37,953 bases of DNA from Thiobacillus sp. (GTDB lineage Bacteria > Pseudomonadota > Gammaproteobacteria > Burkholderiales > Thiobacillaceae), in assembly GCA_030679915.1 (NCBI GenBank), contig JAUXRY010000037.1:1-37953 (forward strand), in the 5' to 3' direction. This document shows positions 7,923 to 16,712 of the stretch, one piece after another (position 1 is the first letter of the stretch; the number at the start of each line of letters is the position of its first letter). The notes beneath the pieces are model-generated. The model did no database searches and was not told the DNA's origin. It saw nothing but the letters and a program-made list of their open reading frames with translations. Made by a program: the position numbers and the translations under genes.

Positions 7923-9107
7923 TCAGCCAAATCGAACCGAATACACCGGCGGAAAGTGGTTGCCGAGGCATTGCCAGGTTTCACCGCGGTCTTCCGAAAC
8001 ATAGACATTACCGGTTGTACCGCCAAAGCACAGCGTGTCGCCAGACACGTCGAGGCCATGCCGCAGCACAATGTCATACGCGTTTTCCTGCGGCAGGCCG
8101 GTGTTAAAAGATTGCCACGACTGCCCGCCGTCCGAGGTGCGCGCCACGCACAAGCCGCCGCCAATCGCCATGCGCTCCATGTCCCCGCGCGCGGGAACGA
8201 CCCACGCCGTCCGCCCGTCGTGTGCATCGACCGCGATCGGAAAACCGAAATGCACGCCAACATCGGGCTGGCTGACCTTTTTCCATTTCTTTGCGCCGTC
8301 TTCGCTGTAAAACACGCCGCAGTGGTTCTGTTGCCAGAGATGGTCCGGCTGCCCCGAACAGCTCATCACGAAATGCGGGTCGTGCCCCCACGCCGATTCT
8401 GGTTCAGGCGTGTAATCGTTCAGCATGCCCCGATTGCGACCCATCCAGGTTTGGCCGCCGTCGGTGGTTTCCAGCACGCCGGCGGAGGACACCGCGATGT
8501 GCATATGCTGTGGATCGCGTGGGTCGATCACGATCGAATGAATCCCGGGCTCAAACACGCCATAGTCAATGCTGGCTGGCGTGCCCGACCACTTGTTTTC
8601 ACTGGTCGCCTCGCCTGCGAACAGATCGCCGCCCCGGCTTTCATGATTCCAAAGCGGGCGATTGAGCGTCCAGTGGTCGCCACCGTCATCGCTGACGAAC
8701 AGGCCGCCGGGGATCGTGCCGGCATACAGCCTGCCGGGCTGCTCGGCCGAGCCAAACGTCAAGTTCCAGATCTTGAAAACCGTCGCGTCCTTGTACTCGG
8801 GCTGCCCTGTCGGAGCCTCCGGATCGAAATCCGGCGTAGGCAGGTATTTGACGATGTAGCGCGCCCCTTCCGGATATTTCAGGGACGACACATCCTCCCA
8901 CGTCGACCCGTTATCGCGTGAGCGGGACAACTTGGGTCCCCAGTGGCCGTGATCCAGCGAAGCCCACAACATCCCGTCCCGCGGATCGCGCGCCGCGTAA
9001 CACACCGGGATGCCAGGATGCTCGATAGGCCGAGGCACCCAACCCGCATTCGAACGATCAAAAATCACCGTGCCCTTGCGCGTACCGAGCAGAATCATGT
9101 TTGACAT
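7923..9107 (-). CDS. BNR/Asp-box beta-propeller (sialidase-like fold), function unknown
   Basis: A 394-residue protein with six Asp-box motifs (S/T-x-D-x-G-x-x-W type): SRDNGSTW, SDDGGDHW, TTDGGQTW, SEDGAKKW, TSDGGQSW and SEDRGETW. This indicates a repeat propeller as in sialidases and photosynthesis assembly factor YCF48. No sialidase FRIP motif or arginine triad is evident, so the enzyme name is not justified. No signal peptide is visible. I chose the ATG at 9107, which has a GAGG site 6 nt ahead; a longer frame starts at 9140 without one. Co-transcribed with the MoaD-like gene (5-nt gap). Automated pipelines may call it exo-alpha-sialidase or glycosyl hydrolase. Confidence 0.85.
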   Translation of the reverse strand: MSNMILLGTRKGTVIFDRSNAGWVPRPIEHPGIPVCYAARDPRDGMLWASLDHGHWGPKLSRSRDNGSTWEDVSSLKYPEGARYIVKYLPTPDFDPEAPTGQPEYKDATVFKIWNLTFGSAEQPGRLYAGTIPGGLFVSDDGGDHWTLNRPLWNHESRGGDLFAGEATSENKWSGTPASIDYGVFEPGIHSIVIDPRDPQHMHIAVSSAGVLETTDGGQTWMGRNRGMLNDYTPEPESAWGHDPHFVMSCSGQPDHLWQQNHCGVFYSEDGAKKWKKVSQPDVGVHFGFPIAVDAHDGRTAWVVPARGDMERMAIGGGLCVARTSDGGQSWQSFNTGLPQENAYDIVLRHGLDVSGDTLCFGGTTGNVYVSEDRGETWQCLGNHFPPVYSVRFG

Positions 9108-9257
9108 AACTAACCTCAGGCAAGTTTGCGTTGCGTACAAAACCCCGCTACCCGCATCTCAGTCAGTCCAGAACGGCCAGCTTGAAGCAAGCATAAGCAA
9201 TTGGTTAGTTTGATTCAATATTGGATTCGTAAGCGCCGTCGCTTTTTTAACAAACGG

Positions 9258-12200
9258 CTAGATGAGTCCCCCTGCCAGCAGGGTGGCATTCCCGCCCGCA
9301 GCAGTGGTGTTGACCGTGATCACCTGCTCGGCACAAAAGCGGTACAGGTAATGCGGGCCGCCGGCCTTGGGGCCGGTACCCGATAGATGCTCGCCTCCAA
9401 AGGGCTGAACGCCGACCACGGCACCAATCTGGTTGCGATTGATGTAGACGTTACCGATGTGGGCCTGTCGCGCCAGCGCCTGGGCGCGACCGTCGATACG
9501 CGTCTGGATCCCCAGTGTCAGACCATAGCCCAGCGCATTGATCTGTTTGATCACCACCTTCGGGTCACCACGCCAGCGAAAGATGTGTAGCACCGGCCCG
9601 AAGATTTCCTGCTTCAAGTCGGCGATGGAACCGACCTCGAAGGCATGGGGGGAAATCAGGTTTTTCGTTCGTTCCGTTGCGGCTTGCGCCTCCACCCCAG
9701 GCGCGAGTAGCGGGGTTGCTTCACCATTCAACCGTGCAATGTGACGATTGATTTCCTCAAACGCCGCGCTGTCGATCACGGGTCCGATATCCGTGGCGAG
9801 GTGGGCCGGATCGCCGCTGATCAGTTCCCGGGCCGCACCCTGAATCATCTCGATCACCTCATCGGCAATCTCGGCGTGAACGCACAACAGGCGCAGCGCC
9901 GAACAGCGCTGACCCGCACTGCGAAACGCCGATTGCACGACGACATCACAGACCTGTTCGGGCAAGGCGGTACTGTCGACCAGCATCGCGTTGATGCCGC
10001 CCGTTTCGGCGATCAACGGCACGATGGGCCCGTCTTTTTCAGCCAGGGCGCGCTGGATGATTTTGGCCACCTGGGTCGAACCGGTAAACACCACACCGGC
10101 CACGCCGGGTGCGGCCACCAGTGCCGCGCCCACGGTTTCGCCCGAGCCGTGCACCAGTTGCAGCGCGCCTTCCGGCACCCCCGCACGATGCAGCAGTTTC
10201 ACCGCTTCGAGGGCAACGCCGGGCGTCTGCTCGGCCGGCTTGGCCAGCACCGTGTTGCCGGTCGCCAGTGCAGCGGCAACCTGTCCCACAAAAATGGCCA
10301 GCGGGAAATTCCACGGGCTGATGCAGACCCAGGGACCCCGCGCGACTAGACGCAGTTCGTTGGTCTCGCCGGTGATGCCCAGCGTAACCCCGTCTTCGTG
10401 CCCCGGCTGAGCCTGTACCTGCATGATGCGCTCGGCCTCATTGGCGTAGTAGCGCAGAAAATCCACGGCTTCGCGGACCTCGGCGATCGCATCGATCCAC
10501 GCCCTGAATGCCTCCTTGACCAGCAGCCCACAGAATCGTGGCAACTCGGCTTCCAAAGCGTCGGCGGCCTGGCGCAGGATGGCCGCGCGCGCCGCAACGT
10601 CGGTCTGGCTCCAACTGGCATAGCTGGCCGCGCTGATCGCCAGCGCGTCCGGCACGTTTGCCGGTTCAAACACCGGCACGGCGGGCACCTGGACGCCCGG
10701 ATAAGGGTCAAGCAGCGTTTCGCGCATCGCCTGCACCGCCAGATCCAGACCCATGCTGTTTTGCCGTGCGCGGCCAAAAATCATGGGCGGCAACGGCAGC
10801 GACGATTCGCGCGCCAGGCGCAACGGCGAAACCAGCAATTGATCCAGGCTGACTGCCGGGTCGGCCATAAGATGCACAAAAGACGTATTGGCGCCGTTCT
10901 CCAGCAGGCGCCGGACCAGATAGGCCAGCAGGTCCTTGTGTGCACCTACCGGCGCGTAAACACGACAGGCAATCGAGGGGTTCTTTAACACCTCGCGATA
11001 CACCCCCTCAGCCATGCCATGCAAACGTTGGAACTCATAATCCTGTCCATCACGCCTACCCATTTGCATGATGGCCGCGATGGTCGCGGCATTGTGGGTG
11101 GCAAACTGCGGATAGATGGCATCGGGCGCGTCCAGCAACGCGCGCGCGCATGCCAGATAGCTCACGTCAGTGTGGTGCTTGTGGGTGAACACCGGGTAAT
11201 GCGGCAGGCCCATTTCCTGCGCCCGCTTGATTTCGACGTCCCAGTACGCGCCTTTGACCAGACGGCACATCAGGCGCACCTTGTATTGCCGCGCCAGAGC
11301 GACCAAGTGCGCCACCAGTTCACCGGCACGGGTTTGATAGCTCTGCACAGCCAGACCCAGGCCTCGCCATTGCGGGTAATGCGCTGCGACTTGCTGGAGC
11401 AGCGCTTCAAAAATATCGAGCGACAATTCCAGCCGGTCCACCTCTTCGGCGTCGATCGTAAGATTGATGTTGGCCCTGGCCGCCTGCTCGCACAGCCCCC
11501 ATACGCGCGGCACCAATTCAGCCATCACGCGCTCGATCTGCGCATCCTCAAAGCGTGCATGGAGCGCGCTGAGCTTGATGGAAATGCCGTCATTGCATTC
11601 ACACGCCCCATCCAGACTTGAATGGGTCGCGATGGATTCAATCGCCTTCTGGTAACTCGCCAGATGCATTCTGGCGTCTGCATCGGTGCGCGCACCTTCA
11701 CCCAGCATGTCGTAGCTGTAGCGCAGGCTTTTCAGGGTGCGCCTGGCCTTGGCCGCTTCGCCGAGTCCCTCGGCAATGGTCTGGCCGAGAATGAACTGTC
11801 GCCCCAACAACTGTACGGCGCGCACGGCTGCCGCCACGACGGTTCGTGCACTCAGCCTGGCAAACACCCCGCCCGATTCCTCGCTATCCGGCAAGAACCG
11901 CTTGCCCAGGGTGATCGCCGTACTCGACAACCGTGCCAGCATCGGGTCACCCGCCCGATCAAAGTCTGCATGACCGAGCTGATCGGCGGTCAGCGAAATC
12001 GCGGTTTCGACATCCGGCACGCGCAACAGCGCCTCGGCCAGACGCATCAGGGCCAATCCCTCGGCACTGGAAATCGGATACTCATGCAGCAGGCGCTCCA
12101 TCGCCCAGAATGGGGGCGGATTCTGGCGTACCGCCGCCACCCACGGCGTGGCCGCATGGATAACCGCGGCCCAGTCCAGGGCCGACTGCAACGTCGTCAA

Positions 12201-12266
12201 TTGCCCGGACACGATGTCTGCTTCAAGCCGGTAGGGTGATGGCAGGCGCTGTTTTGCAATGGTCAT
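9258..12266 (-). CDS. putA: Bifunctional proline dehydrogenase / glutamate semialdehyde dehydrogenase PutA
   Basis: A 1002-residue enzyme oxidising proline to glutamate: FAD-dependent proline dehydrogenase, then NAD-dependent P5C/glutamate-semialdehyde dehydrogenase. The PRODH half shows RYSYDMLGEGA, SIKLSALH, 'LTIDAEEVDRLELSLDIFE', RLVKGAYWD and ATHNAATI. The aldehyde dehydrogenase half shows WNFPLAIF and AETGGINAM, with catalytic Cys788 in SAGQRCSALR. The length matches minimal PutAs of about 1000 residues; the ribbon-helix-helix domain of the roughly 1320-residue enteric PutA is absent, so it should not repress its own gene. I prefer the ATG at 12266 because GAGGGG sits 8 nt ahead; a GTG at 12275 directly abuts that site. 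It appears monocistronic. Confidence 0.95.
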   Translation of the reverse strand: MTIAKQRLPSPYRLEADIVSGQLTTLQSALDWAAVIHAATPWVAAVRQNPPPFWAMERLLHEYPISSAEGLALMRLAEALLRVPDVETAISLTADQLGHADFDRAGDPMLARLSSTAITLGKRFLPDSEESGGVFARLSARTVVAAAVRAVQLLGRQFILGQTIAEGLGEAAKARRTLKSLRYSYDMLGEGARTDADARMHLASYQKAIESIATHSSLDGACECNDGISIKLSALHARFEDAQIERVMAELVPRVWGLCEQAARANINLTIDAEEVDRLELSLDIFEALLQQVAAHYPQWRGLGLAVQSYQTRAGELVAHLVALARQYKVRLMCRLVKGAYWDVEIKRAQEMGLPHYPVFTHKHHTDVSYLACARALLDAPDAIYPQFATHNAATIAAIMQMGRRDGQDYEFQRLHGMAEGVYREVLKNPSIACRVYAPVGAHKDLLAYLVRRLLENGANTSFVHLMADPAVSLDQLLVSPLRLARESSLPLPPMIFGRARQNSMGLDLAVQAMRETLLDPYPGVQVPAVPVFEPANVPDALAISAASYASWSQTDVAARAAILRQAADALEAELPRFCGLLVKEAFRAWIDAIAEVREAVDFLRYYANEAERIMQVQAQPGHEDGVTLGITGETNELRLVARGPWVCISPWNFPLAIFVGQVAAALATGNTVLAKPAEQTPGVALEAVKLLHRAGVPEGALQLVHGSGETVGAALVAAPGVAGVVFTGSTQVAKIIQRALAEKDGPIVPLIAETGGINAMLVDSTALPEQVCDVVVQSAFRSAGQRCSALRLLCVHAEIADEVIEMIQGAARELISGDPAHLATDIGPVIDSAAFEEINRHIARLNGEATPLLAPGVEAQAATERTKNLISPHAFEVGSIADLKQEIFGPVLHIFRWRGDPKVVIKQINALGYGLTLGIQTRIDGRAQALARQAHIGNVYINRNQIGAVVGVQPFGGEHLSGTGPKAGGPHYLYRFCAEQVITVNTTAAGGNATLLAGGLI

Positions 12267-12707
12267 GACAGGCACCCCTCAGCATGGATGAATGTCATGA
12301 CTACAGGGCCAAGTTTAAACAACATAGGAACCACTCAATCTGCCCCGCTGGGACTGTATTCGGATGATTGAAATCGCGTGCGCGAAATCACTTTCAGGCT
12401 TAGCTCGTGAGCAATGAACACGACCGAATCCGGATCATTGATTGATTCGGCCTGATGAAATTTGATGGGATATAGAAGGCCGACTTGCATCAGTTTGTGT
12501 GAGCGCACTGTCCTCAACTACCGGCTGCGCCATGGCGTGAAATCGACCCCCGGACGCTTGGGGGCGTATCTCGGTACAAGCCCGCATTCCCGAAAAATAT
12601 TCCAACTTCTGGCGGAGGTTGAGGACGAGGTCCTTGCACCACGTCCATCGTACGCGCTATACCGGTCCTGTGCGCGACGCGTTAAAAAGCGCCCTGTTGC
12701 ATGTGGT
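12267..12707. other. Intergenic region between putA and recQ
   Basis: About 440 nt without a supported gene. Bases 12267-12300 carry the putA ribosome site. A 60-codon minus frame at 12335-12517 and a long plus frame running into recQ antisense have no ribosome site or recognisable sequence. I see no strong hairpin acting as a recQ terminator. Confidence 0.4.
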
Positions 12708-14504
12708 TCACCCCTCTTCTACCACCGCCAGCACCGCCTCCCCATAAGCCTCGAGCTTCTTTGCCCCCAGCCCCGATATTTCTCCGAGTTCGGCCAGTGT
12801 TGCCGGCTTGCGGGCAGCGATTTCGCGCAAGGTGGCATCGTGCAGGATGACGTAGGCGGGAATACCTTTCTCGTTGGCAGTTTCACGACGCCAGGTGCGC
12901 AGGGCGATGAAGAGCGGATCTTCGTCGTCGTGGTAGCCCGCGCCACCACTTGATGCGAGGCGGGATTTGCGCTGTTTGGTACGCACTTCGATGGCGCGCA
13001 GCAACACGGTTTCTTCGCCTTTGAGCACCGGGCGTGCGGCTGCAGTAAGTTTGAGCGCACCGTAGGCGGCGTGGTCGACTTCCATCAGGCCGCGCACCAC
13101 CAGTTGCCGCAATACGGCGCGCCAGACCTTGTCGGTTTGACTGGCACCAATGCCGAACACACTCAAGTCGGCGTGACCGAATTTTTCGACCTTCTCGGTC
13201 TTCTTGCCCAACAGCACATCCAGCACGTGGCCGGCACCAAATCGCTGGCCGGTACGATAGACCGTGGATAACAGTTTTTGTGAAGCCTCGGTGCCGTCCC
13301 ACAGTGTCGGCGGTGTGATGCAAACGTCGCAATTGCCACAGGCTTGCGAGGTTTCGCCGAAGTAACTCAGCAGTGCAACACGGCGGCAGCTGGCGGCTTC
13401 GCACAGGCCAACCAGGGCATCGAGTTTGCCGTGGGCGCTGCGCTTGTGCGCATCGTCGGCGTCGTTTTCGTCGATGAAGCGGCGTTGGGTCACCACATCC
13501 TGCAAGCCCCACGCCATCCAGGCTTCGGCGGCCTCGCCATCGCGGCCGGCGCGGCCGGTTTCCTGATAATAGCCTTCAACCGAGCGCGGCAAATCCATGT
13601 GGGCGACAAAGCGCACGTCGGGTTTGTCGATGCCCATGCCGAACGCCAGCGTGGCGACCATGACAACGCTGTCTTCACGCAGGAATTTTTGCTGATGGCG
13701 ACGGCGGGTGTCGTTGTCCATGCCGCCGTGGTAGGCCAGCGCGGTGAAGCCGGCCTGTTTCAACGCATCGGCGGTTTCCTCGACTTTTTTACGGGTGCTG
13801 CAATACACTATGCCCGCTTCGCCTGTGTGGCCGGCCAGAAAATCGAGCAGTTGGCGGCGTGGTTCGGTTTTTTCGCTGATGTGATAGCGGATGTTGGGGC
13901 GGTCGAAGCTGGCGACGAATACGCGTGCATCGTGCAGGTCGAGCCGGGTGAGAATCTCGGCGCGGGTCGCGGTGTCGGCGGTGGCAGTGAGCGCAATCCG
14001 GGGGATGTCGGGAAACCGCTCGTGCAGCGCCGACAGGCCCAGGTATTCCGGGCGGAAGTCGTGCCCCCATTGCGACACGCAATGCGCCTCGTCGATGGCG
14101 AACAGCGCCACCTGCGCCTGTTCGAGCAGACTTTGAAAACGTGGGGTGAGCAGGCGTTCTGGGGCAACGTAAAGCAGCTTCAGCTTGCCCGCCACAAACT
14201 CGCGCTCGACCTGCGCGGCCGAGGCGCCATCAAGGCTGGAGTTCAAAAACTCGGCGGCAATGCCCACTTCCTTCAAGGCGGCAACCTGATCCTGCATCAG
14301 CGCGATCAGCGGCGACACCACCACCGCACAACCATCGCGCAGCAACGCCGGGATCTGGAAACACAGCGACTTGCCGCCGCCCGTAGGCATCAGCACCAGC
14401 GCATCGTTGCCCGCAACCAGGTTGTCGACAATGGCGGCCTGGTCACCCCGGAATTCGGGATAGCCGAAAACGCGGCTGAGCAGGCTTAATGGGGTGTCGG
14501 ACAT
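12708..14504 (-). CDS. recQ: ATP-dependent DNA helicase RecQ
   Basis: A 598-residue 3'-5' DNA helicase for recombination and fork repair. Walker A GGGKS (42-46), DEAH box (138-141) followed by CVSQWGHDFRPEY, the SAT-like TATAD segment and QETGRAGRDG (motif VI) are intact. A zinc-binding region with Cys373, Cys389, Cys392 and Cys395 is followed by the winged-helix RQC domain and a C-terminal HRDC domain (about 525-598, ending 'GLGAKKLEAYGEAVLAVVEE'). Length and order match full-size E. coli RecQ. I use the ATG at 14504; a TTG two codons upstream is possible. No strong ribosome site is seen. Divergent from lysS. Confidence 0.95.
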   Translation of the reverse strand: MSDTPLSLLSRVFGYPEFRGDQAAIVDNLVAGNDALVLMPTGGGKSLCFQIPALLRDGCAVVVSPLIALMQDQVAALKEVGIAAEFLNSSLDGASAAQVEREFVAGKLKLLYVAPERLLTPRFQSLLEQAQVALFAIDEAHCVSQWGHDFRPEYLGLSALHERFPDIPRIALTATADTATRAEILTRLDLHDARVFVASFDRPNIRYHISEKTEPRRQLLDFLAGHTGEAGIVYCSTRKKVEETADALKQAGFTALAYHGGMDNDTRRRHQQKFLREDSVVMVATLAFGMGIDKPDVRFVAHMDLPRSVEGYYQETGRAGRDGEAAEAWMAWGLQDVVTQRRFIDENDADDAHKRSAHGKLDALVGLCEAASCRRVALLSYFGETSQACGNCDVCITPPTLWDGTEASQKLLSTVYRTGQRFGAGHVLDVLLGKKTEKVEKFGHADLSVFGIGASQTDKVWRAVLRQLVVRGLMEVDHAAYGALKLTAAARPVLKGEETVLLRAIEVRTKQRKSRLASSGGAGYHDDEDPLFIALRTWRRETANEKGIPAYVILHDATLREIAARKPATLAELGEISGLGAKKLEAYGEAVLAVVEEG

Positions 14505-14573
14505 GGGCAATATACGGATGGGGGAACGGGTCGTCCTAACAGCCCGGCAGGGAAATCAGGGGGTCACATCAGA

Positions 14574-14579
14574 TATAAT
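14574..14579 (+). promoter_or_regulatory. Candidate -10 element upstream of lysS
   Basis: A perfect TATAAT lies in the 198-nt gap between the divergent recQ and lysS genes, about 125 nt ahead of lysS. No good -35 hexamer stands 16-18 nt upstream (the bases are GGAAAT-like), so activity is uncertain. Confidence 0.3.
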
Positions 14580-14702
14580 TGTGTCACGTTTTGCCCGGCT
14601 CATTGACCCACTACCCCGGTTGGCCCTGTAGATTCTGTCCGTACGCGACATCCGCGACGTGGCAGCGGCCCGCCTTGGTCTGAAGGTCCCACCCTATTTC
14701 TG

Positions 14703-16217
14703 ATGCTGACCATGAACACCGAAACCAACGCCCCCGTTCTCGACGAAAACCAGATCATCGCCGAGCGTCGTGCCAAGCTTGCCGCCATTCGGCAACATGG
14801 CGTCGCCTTCCCCAACGACTTTGATCGCCGCGACTACGCCGACAAACTGGCGACTGCTCATGGCGACAAAACCAAGGAAGCGCTGGAGGCCGAAGCCGTT
14901 GAAGTGCAACTGGCCGGCCGCATGATGCTGAAACGCGTGATGGGCAAGGCCAGTTTCGCCACGCTGCAGGACATGAGCGGACGCATCCAGGTCTATATCT
15001 CCAACGACCATGTCGGCACCGATACGCACGACGCGTTCAAACACTGGGACCTGGGCGATTTCATCGGCGTCACCGGAATCCTGTTCAAAACCAACAAGGG
15101 CGAGTTGACTATCCAGGCGAAATCAATCCGCCTGCTGTCGAAAGCGCTGCGCCCGCTGCCGGAAAAATTCCACGGTCTGGCCGACCAGGAGCAAAAATAC
15201 CGCCAGCGTTATCTCGACCTGATCACCAACGACGGCGCGCGCGAAACCTTCAAGCGCCGGTCGAAAATCATCCAGGCGATACGCGGTTTCATGGTCGAGC
15301 GCGATTTCCTCGAAGTCGAAACACCGATGATGCACCCCATCCCTGGCGGCGCTGCAGCCAAGCCGTTTGCCACGCATCACAATGCGCTCGACATGGGCTT
15401 GTTTTTGCGGATTGCGCCCGAGCTGTATCTCAAGCGGCTGGTCGTCGGCGGCTTCGAGAAGGTGTTCGAGATCAACCGCAACTTCCGTAATGAAGGCTTG
15501 TCGACACGTCACAACCCCGAGTTCACCATGATGGAGTTCTACGAGGCCTATCGTGAATACCGCTACTTGATGGACCTCACCGAGTCGCTGATCCGCGCCG
15601 CTGCCATTGCGGCCACCGGCTCCACCACGGTGCCCTATCAGGGCCACGCAATCGACCTCGACAAGCCCTTCGCCCGCCTCACCATCGTCGAATCGATTCG
15701 TCATTACCACCCGCACTACACGCTGGAACAGTTGAACGACCGCGACTGGCTGGGGGCCCAGTTCAAGGCGATGAAGGCCAAGTACAAGCCCAATGATGGC
15801 CTCGGTGGCCTGCAGCTTTCCTTCTTTGAGGAAACCACCGAAGCCTTGCTGATTCAGCCCACCTTCATCATCGACTACCCGGCTGAAGTGTCGCCGCTGG
15901 CACGCCGCTCCGACACCCAGCCCGAGATCACCGAGCGCTTCGAGCTGTTCATCACCGGGCGTGAAATGGCCAATGGCTTCTCCGAGCTGAACGACGCCGA
16001 AGACCAGGCCGAGCGCTTCATGGATCAGGTCAAACAAAAGGAAGCTGGCGACGAGGAAGCGATGCACTACGACGCCGACTACGTCCGCGCGCTGGAACAC
16101 GGTCTGCCGCCCACCGGCGGCTGCGGTATCGGTATTGACCGGTTGGTGATGCTGCTGACCGACTCGCCGAGTATCCGCGACGTGATCCTCTTCCCGCAGA
16201 TGCGGCGGGAAGCGTAA
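14703..16217 (+). CDS. lysS: Lysyl-tRNA synthetase, class II
   Basis: A 504-residue synthetase charging tRNA-Lys. It has an OB-fold anticodon-binding N-terminus ('[20 protein letters not shown]') and a class II catalytic core with motif 2 '[20 protein letters not shown]' and motif 3 [15 protein letters not shown]. The length is normal for bacterial LysS. The start could be the ATG at 14703 or the one at 14712; neither has a clear ribosome site. The upstream frame ending in TGATG overlaps the 14703 start by one base, hinting at former coupling to a now missing gene. In other betaproteobacteria prfB often precedes lysS; it does not here. Confidence 0.97.
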   Translation: MLTMNTETNAPVLDENQIIAERRAKLAAIRQHGVAFPNDFDRRDYADKLATAHGDKTKEALEAEAVEVQLAGRMMLKRVMGKASFATLQDMSGRIQVYISNDHVGTDTHDAFKHWDLGDFIGVTGILFKTNKGELTIQAKSIRLLSKALRPLPEKFHGLADQEQKYRQRYLDLITNDGARETFKRRSKIIQAIRGFMVERDFLEVETPMMHPIPGGAAAKPFATHHNALDMGLFLRIAPELYLKRLVVGGFEKVFEINRNFRNEGLSTRHNPEFTMMEFYEAYREYRYLMDLTESLIRAAAIAATGSTTVPYQGHAIDLDKPFARLTIVESIRHYHPHYTLEQLNDRDWLGAQFKAMKAKYKPNDGLGGLQLSFFEETTEALLIQPTFIIDYPAEVSPLARRSDTQPEITERFELFITGREMANGFSELNDAEDQAERFMDQVKQKEAGDEEAMHYDADYVRALEHGLPPTGGCGIGIDRLVMLLTDSPSIRDVILFPQMRREA

Positions 16218-16256
16218 AGGCAGCCCGCAAATGCGTCGCGAAAGCTGAACGCCTAC

Positions 16257-16607
16257 ATGGGGCAATATGTACTCAAGATCGGCCTGTCAGCGCTGATCCT
16301 CGTCGCCATTGCCGAGATCGCCAAGCGTAGCTCGTTCTGGGCTGCCGCGCTGGCCTCATTGCCCCTCACCTCGCTGCTGGCCTTCATCTGGCTGTACGTC
16401 GACACCGGTGATACACAAAAAATTGCCGCGCTTTCCAGCGGCATTTTCTGGCTGGTTCTCCCCTCCTTGCTGTTGTTCGTGCTGCTGCCGATGCTGCTGC
16501 GTAGCGGTGTGGGGTTTTGGATCAGCCTGCTCACCGCCAGCGCCGCCACCGCGCTGGCCTATCTGGGCATGATCAAGTTGCTGGCTTTTTTCGATATCGA
16601 AATTTAA
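16257..16607 (+). CDS. DUF3147-like inner membrane protein
   Basis: A 116-residue, very hydrophobic protein with about four membrane segments (near 5-22, 28-47, 57-80 and 88-110). The pattern 'LIAEIAKRSSFWAAALASLP'-like helix followed by GVGFWISLL matches what I recall of DUF3147, small membrane proteins of unknown function. It follows lysS by 39 nt on the same strand and may be co-transcribed. Confidence 0.7.
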   Translation: MGQYVLKIGLSALILVAIAEIAKRSSFWAAALASLPLTSLLAFIWLYVDTGDTQKIAALSSGIFWLVLPSLLLFVLLPMLLRSGVGFWISLLTASAATALAYLGMIKLLAFFDIEI

Positions 16608-16712
16608 CGCCACGGCACGCTATGCAGCCTTAACCCATACGGTCGGATTTAAGCCGGACATGCTTCCGGTAAGATGATGCCTGCGAACCATTTCATTTTT
16701 AGCCAAAACGAC

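Noticed and set aside
7923..9107. Naming the Asp-box propeller a sialidase
   Set aside because: Asp-boxes alone show the fold; the FRIP motif and arginine triad are not evident.
12335..12517. 60-codon minus frame between putA and recQ
   Set aside because: No clear start, ribosome site or family features.
13344..14489. Long plus frame of 381 codons
   Set aside because: Lies entirely antisense to recQ, whose helicase motifs are intact; a high-GC shadow frame.
15123..16265. Long minus frame of 380 codons
   Set aside because: Antisense to lysS, which carries all class II motifs.
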